5,699 nt of DNA from Legionella genomosp. 1 (GTDB lineage: Bacteria > Pseudomonadota > Gammaproteobacteria > Legionellales > Legionellaceae): positions 1-5,699 of the forward strand of contig CAMDBQ010000106.1 of the NCBI GenBank assembly GCA_945889365.1, read 5' to 3'. The translations under genes were made by a program, and so were the position numbers. Position 1 is the stretch's first letter. Each line of letters opens with the position of its first letter. Below are positions 1 through 5,699 of this stretch, piece by piece. Below the pieces are notes generated by a model. The model saw nothing but the letters and a program-made list of their open reading frames with translations. It was not told the DNA's origin and did no database searches.

Positions 1-21
1 GCGGATCGGATGAAACCTTGT

Positions 22-51
22 TTGTAACCTCACCCCATATAACGCTATAAT
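22..51 (+). promoter_or_regulatory. Putative sigma70-type promoter of lpxD-polA
   Basis: A perfect -10 hexamer TATAAT lies at 46-51. A weaker -35 candidate, TTGTAA at 22-27 (4 of 6 matches to TTGACA), sits 18 bp upstream of it. Transcription would start near 56-58, giving a 5' leader of only about 27 nt before the lpxD ATG at 85. The -10 match is seen directly. Its use as the promoter of the two-gene unit is inference. The sequence upstream (1-21) is too short to tell whether an upstream gene ends here or whether this promoter is the only one. Confidence 0.6.
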
Positions 52-84
52 AGCTACATTTTTGCAAGCTTAAAAAGGTTCATC

Positions 85-1146
85 ATGAATGCTTCACTGT
101 ATGAAATAGCCGATCTGATTCAGGGCGCAGTCGTTGGCGACGAGAAACTGATGGTTTCTGCTCTATCGCCAATTGATCATGTTTTGGCTAATGCACTGGT
201 CTTTGCCGAGGGCGCAGACAATTTAAAAATAGCGGAAGCATCCAATGCCGCAGCAATTTTAGTAGCTACCGATGTCAAGCGTGCGGATAAACCCATTATC
301 CAGGTTGCCAACCCCTTTAAAGCCTTCATTCAACTATTACGTCACTTTTATCCTGACCACAAACCCACAATGGGCATTCATCCAACGGCCATCATTGCGG
401 ACGATGTTACGTTAGGCGAACATCTCTCGATAGCGCCCTATGTGGTCATCGAATCAGGGAGCCAGATTGGCGACAACTGCGTTATTAAAAGCCATGTCCA
501 TATTGGCCATCACGTTAGTATTGGCGAGGGCACGACAATCCACCCACATGTGACCATTTATAATAATTCAAAATTGGGCGCTCGCGTCAGCATTCATGCT
601 GCAAGCGTCATTGGTTCAGATGGATTTGGGTACACGTTTGAACATGGCAAACACGTCAAAGTACCCCATGTTGGTCAGGTTGTTATTGAAGATGATGTTG
701 AAATTGGTGCAAATACTGTGATTGACCGTGCAACATTGGGCGCAACAGTCATCGGTGAGGGCACAAAAATCGATAATTTGGTACAAATTGCCCATTCAGT
801 AAGACTCGGAAAACACAACATTCTATGTGCTTTTACAGGCATCGCAGGTAGCACGACCAGTGGCAACCACGTTATTTTTGCAGCGAATGTAGGCGTCAGT
901 GATCACGTTCGAATTGATGACGGCGTCATTCTGGGCGCACGTGCAGGCGTTCCACCAAAAAAACATTTAAAACAGGGTAATATTTATTTGGGCAGCCCCG
1001 CGCGCCCTAAAGACAAGGCCATCGAACAGGAACTGGCTTCAACACGCATCCCGTTTATGCGAAAAAACATCAGTGCTTTAAGCGAAAAAGTAGCCCAACT
1101 AACAGAGAGACTAACACAGCTCGAAGAAGAGAAGAGCAAAGCATGA
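85..1146 (+). CDS. lpxD: UDP-3-O-acylglucosamine N-acyltransferase LpxD
   Basis: LpxD transfers a 3-hydroxyacyl chain from acyl-ACP to the 2-amino group of UDP-3-O-acylglucosamine, the third step of lipid A synthesis, in the cytoplasm as a homotrimer. The 353 residues are close to E. coli LpxD (341). Residues 1 to about 95 fit the N-terminal uridine-binding domain. From about 98 to 300 there are many hexapeptide repeats of the left-handed beta-helix type (for example IGDNCV, IGEGTT, IGANTV, IGEGTK). IGSDGFGY at 176-183 and NLVQIAH at 231-237 are family signatures, and His237 matches the E. coli catalytic base His239. Residues about 305-350 form a charged helix, probably a short coiled coil, where this family has its C-terminal helical part. 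The ATG at 85 has AAGGT at 75-79, five bases upstream. The last codons overlap polA. lpxD usually lies between skp and fabZ near bamA; here it stands apart, so it may be a second lpxD copy, as known in Legionella (inference). Confidence 0.96.
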   Translation: MNASLYEIADLIQGAVVGDEKLMVSALSPIDHVLANALVFAEGADNLKIAEASNAAAILVATDVKRADKPIIQVANPFKAFIQLLRHFYPDHKPTMGIHPTAIIADDVTLGEHLSIAPYVVIESGSQIGDNCVIKSHVHIGHHVSIGEGTTIHPHVTIYNNSKLGARVSIHAASVIGSDGFGYTFEHGKHVKVPHVGQVVIEDDVEIGANTVIDRATLGATVIGEGTKIDNLVQIAHSVRLGKHNILCAFTGIAGSTTSGNHVIFAANVGVSDHVRIDDGVILGARAGVPPKKHLKQGNIYLGSPARPKDKAIEQELASTRIPFMRKNISALSEKVAQLTERLTQLEEEKSKA

Positions 1147-3839
1147 CCGACCCACTGATTCTGGTTGATGGCTCATCCTATTTTTATCGTGCTTTTCATG
1201 CCTTACCCCCATTGACCAATTCCAAAGGACAGTCCACAGGGGCTATCTATGGTGTTGCAAATATGGTTAGGCGCTTGGCCAAAGATTACCAATCGAACCG
1301 TGTTGCCGTCGTATTTGATGCTAAAGGCAAAACGTTTCGTGATGATTGGTATCCTGAATATAAAGCCAACCGCCCCCCCATGCCCGTTGAATTAAGCAGC
1401 CAGTTTCAACCCCTGCTGAATGTATTGGGTGCCATGGGGTTTCCCTTGCTTATCGTGGATGGCGTTGAAGCCGATGATGTAATTGGCACCTTGGCGCGTC
1501 AAGCAACTGAAGCGGGTTTGCCGGTTGTTATTTCGACTGGTGATAAAGATATGGCTCAGTTGGTCAATCAACACGTCACCCTCGTCAACACCATGAGCCG
1601 CGAAACACTCGACATTGCCGGCGTTACAGAAAAGTTTGGCGTCACGCCTGAACAAATAATCGATTACCTGGCCTTGGTTGGAGACACCAGCGACAACGTG
1701 CCTGGCATCAACAAATGTGGACCAAAAACCGCTGCCAAGTGGTTAAATCAATATCAGACTTTGGATAACTTGTTGGCCGATCTCGATGCCATCCCTGGCA
1801 AGATTGGTGAACACTTGCGGACAGGTTTGCCGCAATTGCCATTATCAAAAAAACTGGTCACCATCAAAACCGATGTTGAACTACCTGTGGCTTTTTCAGA
1901 CCTTGCCCAACTACCAGAAAATCGCGAACAATTAATAGAGTTAAGCCGTGAATACGAATTTAAAACCTGGCTGAAGGATCTGTTAAGCCCAAGTGATGAG
2001 CCCATTACTTCTGCAAAACCATTACAAGCTGCAGAACTACCCTTTGAATATGAAATTATCATCGAACAAGCGCAATTAGAACGCTGGCTTGAACGGTTAC
2101 AAACATGCACATTATTTTGCGTGGATACCGAAACAACGAGCCTGGATGCGATGTGCGCTGCAATCGTTGGCATCTCACTGGCCATTGAACCAACACTGCC
2201 GGCATATATTCCGCTTACGCATATGGATGGCAGCCTGCAATTATCTCGTGAATCGGTATTGGCCGCACTTAAGCCCATATTTGAAAATCCTGGTATTGCT
2301 AAAGTTGGCCAGAATTTAAAATATGATTATAACGTGCTTAAAAACCATGGTATCACGCTGCAAGGCATCCAGTTCGATACCATGCTGGAATCTTATCTAC
2401 TCAACAGCACCGCCACGCGACACAACATGGATGCATTGGCATTAAAATATTTAGGCCATAAAACCATCAGTTTTACTGATGTAGCCGGCTCGGGTGCCAA
2501 ACAACTGCGTTTTGACCATATTCCTGTTAGCAAAGCCGCACCCTATGCCTCAGAGGACGCTGAAGTAACCATGAAGCTTCACAACATCCTCTACCCATTA
2601 CTGGAAGAGCCGTTGAGGCGCGTATTGCACGAGATTGAAATGCCCTTGCTCACAGTGCTCGCTGAGATCGAGCGCCACGGGGTGCTGATTGACGAAGCAT
2701 TATTGATGAAACATGGCATACGCTTGAAAGCTCGAATTGTTGAACTTGAACATGAGGCTTATCAGCTGGCCGGAAAACCCTTTAATCTGAACTCGCCTAA
2801 GCAACTACTGGATATTCTTTTTACAGAACAGCAATTGCCCGTGTTAGCAAAAACGCCTAAGGGGCAGCCCTCCACTGCCGAGTCGGTTCTGCAAGAGCTG
2901 GCGTTTGATTATCGACTTCCTGCCGTGATTTTGGAGTACCGCGGCTTAAGCAAGCTGGTTTCAACCTACATTGATGCTCTGCCTAAACGGATCAACCGCA
3001 ATACACACCGCGTACACACCTCATACAATCAAGCAGTAGCGGCAACGGGTCGCCTGTCATCTAGTGAACCTAACTTACAAAACATTCCCGTTCGTAGCGA
3101 GGAAGGCCGATTAATTCGGAGAGCATTTATTGCACCCCAGGGCCACGTGTTACTCACAGCTGATTATTCGCAAATTGAATTACGCATCATGGCGCATTTA
3201 TCGCAAGATGCCCATTTGCTAAAAGCCTTTGCCAATGACGGGGATATCCATGCGGCAACTGCCAGTGAAATTTTTTCAGTGGCTTTAGCTGATGTCACCA
3301 AGGAACAGCGTCGACGGTCAAAGGCGGTTAATTTTGGGCTGATTTATGGCATGTCTGCCTTTGGTCTTGCAAAGCAATTGGGCGTGGAACGCAAGGATGC
3401 TCAAGAATACATCGACCTCTATTTTCAACGCTACCCAGGTGTACTGGATTACATGGATCGCACACGCAAACAGGCACATCAACAGGGGTATGTAGAAACC
3501 CTGTTTGGTCGGCGCCTGTATTTGCCTGATATCAACGCCAGCAACATGATGCGTCAGAAAGCCGCCGAACGGACCGCCATCAATGCCCCCATGCAAGGCA
3601 CTGCAGCCGATATCATTAAAAAATCCATGCTGGCTGTGGCTAATTGGCAAAACGCCCAAGTCCGTCCCGAGGCGCGCGTCATCATGCAAGTACATGATGA
3701 GCTGGTTTTTGAAGTTCACGATGATGCAATAGAATCAGCCAGGGAAACCATCCGCAGGCTGATGGAGCATACGGTGGAATTATCAGTGCCCTTGCTGGTA
3801 TCCATAGGCATTGGCCAGAATTGGGATGAGGCGCACTAG
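1143..3839 (+). CDS. polA: DNA polymerase I (5' nuclease, 3'-5' exonuclease, polymerase)
   Basis: Pol I fills gaps in repair and replaces Okazaki-fragment RNA primers. The 898 residues form a complete three-domain enzyme (E. coli has 928). The 5' nuclease covers about 1-290: VDGSS near 9-12, acidic EADD at 109-112, TGDKD at 132-136 and GDTSDN at 180-185, followed by the helix-turn-helix segment CGPKTA. The proofreading domain, about 300-490, keeps all its metal ligands: Asp328 and Glu330 in DTETTSLD, Asp395 in GQNLKYD, and Tyr468 with Asp472 in YASEDAE. It should therefore proofread. The polymerase domain, about 500-898, has motif A with Asp674 (DYSQIELR), the O helix with Lys727, Phe731 and Tyr735 (E. 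coli Lys758, Phe762, Tyr766), and motif C QVHDELVFE with Asp852 and Glu853. The start ATG shares four bases (ATGA) with the lpxD stop. A purine-rich GAAGAAGAGAAGAG tract at 1123-1136 can serve as its ribosome binding site, so translation is probably coupled to lpxD. No clear intrinsic terminator follows the stop. Confidence 0.98.
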   Translation: MTDPLILVDGSSYFYRAFHALPPLTNSKGQSTGAIYGVANMVRRLAKDYQSNRVAVVFDAKGKTFRDDWYPEYKANRPPMPVELSSQFQPLLNVLGAMGFPLLIVDGVEADDVIGTLARQATEAGLPVVISTGDKDMAQLVNQHVTLVNTMSRETLDIAGVTEKFGVTPEQIIDYLALVGDTSDNVPGINKCGPKTAAKWLNQYQTLDNLLADLDAIPGKIGEHLRTGLPQLPLSKKLVTIKTDVELPVAFSDLAQLPENREQLIELSREYEFKTWLKDLLSPSDEPITSAKPLQAAELPFEYEIIIEQAQLERWLERLQTCTLFCVDTETTSLDAMCAAIVGISLAIEPTLPAYIPLTHMDGSLQLSRESVLAALKPIFENPGIAKVGQNLKYDYNVLKNHGITLQGIQFDTMLESYLLNSTATRHNMDALALKYLGHKTISFTDVAGSGAKQLRFDHIPVSKAAPYASEDAEVTMKLHNILYPLLEEPLRRVLHEIEMPLLTVLAEIERHGVLIDEALLMKHGIRLKARIVELEHEAYQLAGKPFNLNSPKQLLDILFTEQQLPVLAKTPKGQPSTAESVLQELAFDYRLPAVILEYRGLSKLVSTYIDALPKRINRNTHRVHTSYNQAVAATGRLSSSEPNLQNIPVRSEEGRLIRRAFIAPQGHVLLTADYSQIELRIMAHLSQDAHLLKAFANDGDIHAATASEIFSVALADVTKEQRRRSKAVNFGLIYGMSAFGLAKQLGVERKDAQEYIDLYFQRYPGVLDYMDRTRKQAHQQGYVETLFGRRLYLPDINASNMMRQKAAERTAINAPMQGTAADIIKKSMLAVANWQNAQVRPEARVIMQVHDELVFEVHDDAIESARETIRRLMEHTVELSVPLLVSIGIGQNWDEAH

Positions 3840-3841
3840 AC

Positions 3842-3855
3842 ATTTAAATTTAAAT
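3842..3855. repeat. 14-bp perfect AT palindrome after polA
   Basis: ATTTAAATTTAAAT is a perfect palindrome (two overlapping ATTTAAAT units) starting two bases after the polA stop codon. It is the only regular structure in the first half of the 93-bp gap between polA and the next ORF. It lacks the GC stem and U-tract of an intrinsic terminator. It could be an AT-rich promoter-proximal element or a protein site, but nothing in the sequence decides this. Confidence 0.3.
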
Positions 3856-3932
3856 ATGAAATAATTCGCGATAAATAGCTGTCATTATGGCCGCTACGGA
3901 CATAAAGCAACCATTGAATTAAGGGGCCAATT

Positions 3933-4139
3933 ATGTACTCCACACAAAAACCCTCATTAACAGAAGAATCCAGTGCTCAAGCACCATGTAAAACTCCATT
4001 AATATTATCAGCCAATAGCGCATTTACCCTTTTTCAACGACATGCTCCAGCAAAAAAGGTAGAGCAAACAATCTGCACTACTGATTTATCCAGCATTCCT
4101 GTTTGCATCACCAACGACGATCCAGTTTCGAAAATATAA
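3933..4139 (+). CDS. Small hypothetical protein, 68 residues
   Basis: I do not recognise this protein. It is short, polar and rich in Ser, Thr, Pro and Ala, with three cysteines (residues 19, 48 and 58). It has no predicted membrane segment, no signal peptide and no familiar motif. The case for a real gene is its start: AAGGGG at 3921-3926 lies six bases before the ATG, a good Shine-Dalgarno at normal spacing, while nothing else in the gap explains that element. Against it stand the short length, the unremarkable composition and the lack of a convincing promoter in the 93 bp after polA; it could be read through from polA. It stops 22 bp before the palindromic element at 4162-4254, facing the minus-strand membrane gene. 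It could be a lineage-specific small protein or a chance ORF. Confidence 0.45.
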   Translation: MYSTQKPSLTEESSAQAPCKTPLILSANSAFTLFQRHAPAKKVEQTICTTDLSSIPVCITNDDPVSKI

Positions 4140-4161
4140 GCCCGCATTGCAGGTTCTCGTC

Positions 4162-4254
4162 AGCTGTCGTTCCCGCGAAGACGGGGATCCATGTCTGACT
4201 AAACATCAATTTTTCTTTGTGAATCGGATCTGCCCCTTCGCGGGAACGACAGCT
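4162..4254. repeat. REP/MITE-like palindromic element with 19-bp arms
   Basis: The arms at 4162-4180 (AGCTGTCGTTCCCGCGAAG) and 4236-4254 are perfect 19-bp inverted copies. Pairing continues imperfectly inwards, where ACGGGGATCC on the left faces GGATCTGCCCC on the right, around an AT-rich loop. The core TTCCCGCGAAG...CGGGGATCC resembles the small dispersed palindromes found in many proteobacterial intergenic regions, often written as TTCCCGCG..GCGGGAATCC. I cannot count copies from one window. It sits between two convergent genes and would form a strong hairpin at the 3' end of either transcript. There is no U-run after either arm, so it is not a textbook intrinsic terminator; 3'-end protection or Rho-linked termination is more likely. 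No clear target-site duplication is visible. Confidence 0.85.
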
Positions 4255-5699
4255 TATCTTCGTTCCATCCCCCGTCTACATAGGCCATGAGATTCATCGC
4301 GTAGTTGTGAGTGCAGCGAAAAATACAGGCGACTATGCGAAAAGAGGTGGTCAGGAAAAGATGACATTGATGACGCACGAATCCTGCTTTCGATCGTTGG
4401 GCTGTCGCAGTCGTAAAAACCATAGCCAGATCCTGAATCTTGTCTTAATACTATAGGCCGTATGCACAGTGAAGATGATGAGTTGTTCTGGCGGATAAAC
4501 GTGGCGCTTAAGCTCGCAGTTACCCCTGTTGGCGAAGAAGAAATTCTGGCTTCCTCTTTCGAAATAACATTAATATTGATTGGCTCGAAAGCACTAGCCG
4601 GGATCGTCTCGAAACTAAAGTTATTGAAATCCGGGCAAGACGTTATATTCCTTAGAGAATCCGGGCTAACAATGAAATCTTGTGTCGACAGAAGTGTACC
4701 GACTGACGACCGAGATAATTTTAGTTCAGCAGCGACAGTGCGTGCTTCTCGTCGCGGTGATAGGTCCTCTTCAGAGACACTTTGCACCACAGGACTTGGG
4801 AGTATTTCTAGCCCAACGGTATGATTCTCATTTTTTTTTATAACTGGAATTGCACGTGATCTGCCTTCCCGTAACAGATCATCAAGACCGGCTGTAAATG
4901 CAGCATTTTCTTCATTGATACCGTTACGGCATGTACGATTATAAAGCGTGGTAAAAACGGAAATGACTGATCCAACAATAAGGAGCATAGGATGGATAGC
5001 CGCAGCGGTCGGGAGAGCCAAACTGATTGCCAATAACAATGCCGTAGCATTATTAAAAGAGAGATAAAGCCCATTTTTCTCACACTGCATTACTTTTTCA
5101 AACTGTTCAACGTAGGCGTCTGGCTGTTGTTGTTTCGATAATTCCGCTAACGCTTCTAAACGACTTAATTCGTAATGCGCTCGAATACTAGCCATTAGAA
5201 CATCATAAAACTGCATGCCGACAGACAGATAAATTCCCCAGGGTTGTAATGAACCGATTAAAATAAAACACATGAATGCGCCACTGATAGCCCAGGCAAA
5301 GTCGTTGGTAACATTCGGCCATAATCGGTTCCATTGCGCATTCAAATGAGTGAGATCCAGTTCATTGTCCTGGAATGTGATCTGATTTTGTAATGTGATC
5401 AGATTAGAATATAGTCGCGGTAAAAAAAACAGATACCCCAAGTGGGCAAGGACTGGGGCAACAAACGCATCAGCCCAGAGAACCCAACTACTATAATTAA
5501 GAAATTCGCTGATCACAGGAGCTAACAAAACCGCCAGGCGGCGATTACGCAAGAAAAATAATCTAGGAAAGATCAAATTTTCGGTAGTGAGCTGAGCATT
5601 CAACCACTGTATTTGCTCGCAGAACCACGTCTGCCAAAGGTCATCATTATTCGCGGGCTGGCTTTCCTTAACAGCAGAGGGTTTTAACCAGGCTTCATA
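4254..5699 (-). CDS. Polytopic membrane protein with Ser-rich tail, 5' end off-window
   Basis: I do not recognise the family. The minus-strand frame is open from the window edge (5699) to TAA at 4254-4256, 481 residues visible. The internal TTG at 5601-5603 is the only start-like codon near the edge. It has no good ribosome site, and the 32 codons before it stay open and look coding (YEAWLKPSAV, then DDLWQTWFCEQIQW), so I treat the gene as N-terminally incomplete. Counting from the edge, hydrophobic stretches lie near 55-70, 73-95, 133-155 and 218-250; the last may be a hairpin of two segments. A charged, probably helical stretch lies at 172-208. From about 285 the protein turns polar, rich in Ser, Asn and acid/base clusters (SEEDLSPRREAR, ISKEEARISSS), probably disordered. 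The last residues (HGLCRRGMERR) are encoded next to the palindrome and may be acquired. Membrane anchors plus a polar tail recall secreted effectors or inner-membrane proteins of Legionellales, but no motif proves this. Confidence 0.8.
   Translation of the reverse strand, partial: YEAWLKPSAVKESQPANNDDLWQTWFCEQIQWLNAQLTTENLIFPRLFFLRNRRLAVLLAPVISEFLNYSSWVLWADAFVAPVLAHLGYLFFLPRLYSNLITLQNQITFQDNELDLTHLNAQWNRLWPNVTNDFAWAISGAFMCFILIGSLQPWGIYLSVGMQFYDVLMASIRAHYELSRLEALAELSKQQQPDAYVEQFEKVMQCEKNGLYLSFNNATALLLAISLALPTAAAIHPMLLIVGSVISVFTTLYNRTCRNGINEENAAFTAGLDDLLREGRSRAIPVIKKNENHTVGLEILPSPVVQSVSEEDLSPRREARTVAAELKLSRSSVGTLLSTQDFIVSPDSLRNITSCPDFNNFSFETIPASAFEPININVISKEEARISSSPTGVTASLSATFIRQNNSSSSLCIRPIVLRQDSGSGYGFYDCDSPTIESRIRASSMSSFPDHLFSHSRLYFSLHSQLRDESHGLCRRGMERR
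4831..4839 (-). other. A9 homopolymer inside the membrane-protein gene
   Basis: On the coding (minus) strand nine A residues run through the codons for Ile-Lys-Lys-Asn, just after the last membrane segments and at the start of the polar tail. Runs of this length can cause polymerase slippage or indel variation. One extra A gives an immediate TGA. One fewer A gives about ten codons and then TAG. Both outcomes would leave the membrane part without the tail. The tract and the stops are seen directly; any functional slippage is inference. Confidence 0.5.

Noticed and set aside
1373..1379. C7 run in polA as a slippage site
   Set aside because: It encodes the conserved NRPPMP segment of the 5' nuclease, and the frame is intact on both sides; no sign of programmed shifting.
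1701..1743. Apparently unusual helix-turn-helix loop in Pol I (GINKCGPKTA instead of GIPGVGPKTA)
   Set aside because: From memory, similar NKCGPKTA or EKCGPKTA forms are common in Pol I of other proteobacteria, so this is normal variation and not a defect.
1754..2278. 174-codon minus-strand ORF opposite polA
   Set aside because: It is antisense to the highly conserved polA frame and its product shows no domain.
3887..3922. 11-codon leader ORF (MAATDIKQPLN) ending at the ribosome site of the small ORF
   Set aside because: No ribosome site precedes it, it has no run of regulatory codons and no attenuator-like hairpins follow.
3888..3929. TGGCC...GGCCA inverted pair that could hide the ribosome site of the small ORF
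   Set aside because: Only five base pairs across a loop of about 32 nt; too weak to claim as a switch.
4462..4824. 120-codon + strand ORF starting MHSEDDELF
   Set aside because: It lies wholly opposite the serine-rich tail of the minus-strand gene, has no ribosome site and no recognisable protein feature. The minus-strand frame is much longer and contains real membrane segments.
4838..5083. 81-codon minus-strand ORF within the membrane-protein gene
   Set aside because: It is an out-of-frame reading of the same strand inside a longer coherent gene; its hydrophobic start only mirrors the membrane segment encoded there.

Overview
The window most resembles a mid-GC gammaproteobacterial chromosome. 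The two housekeeping proteins (LpxD and a full-length DNA polymerase I) imply a Gram-negative bacterium that makes lipid A. The base composition, the isolated position of lpxD, the REP-like palindrome and the neighbouring membrane protein with a serine-rich tail make me lean towards the Legionella/Coxiella/Aquicella side of the class. That placement is inference, not proof.

Layout. A promoter-like element (about 22-51, with a perfect TATAAT) precedes lpxD (85-1146, + strand). lpxD ends in a 4-nt ATGA overlap with polA (1143-3839, +), so the two are probably one translationally coupled transcription unit. Both proteins look complete, and every catalytic motif I could check is intact. After a 93-bp gap comes a small, unrecognised 68-residue ORF (3933-4139, +) with a good Shine-Dalgarno. 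It is followed by a 93-bp palindromic element with 19-bp perfect arms (4162-4254).

The right quarter is read from the minus strand. A long frame (5699 down to 4254) encodes a polytopic membrane protein with a roughly 200-residue serine-rich, low-complexity C-terminal tail. The frame stays open to the window edge, so its N-terminus is missing and the TTG near 5601-5603 is probably not the true start. Its stop codon touches the outer edge of the palindrome. The small ORF and this gene therefore converge on the palindrome, which could act as a shared 3' hairpin.

How the genes work together: LpxD acts in lipid A synthesis and Pol I in DNA repair and Okazaki-fragment processing. Their coupling is positional, with no known biochemical link. 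The unknown membrane protein is the least explained item. It carries an A9 tract at the junction between its membrane part and its tail, and a one-base slip there in either direction leads quickly to a stop codon. No stretch longer than 300 bases lacks a gene. I found no RNA gene, CRISPR array, insertion sequence or phage gene.
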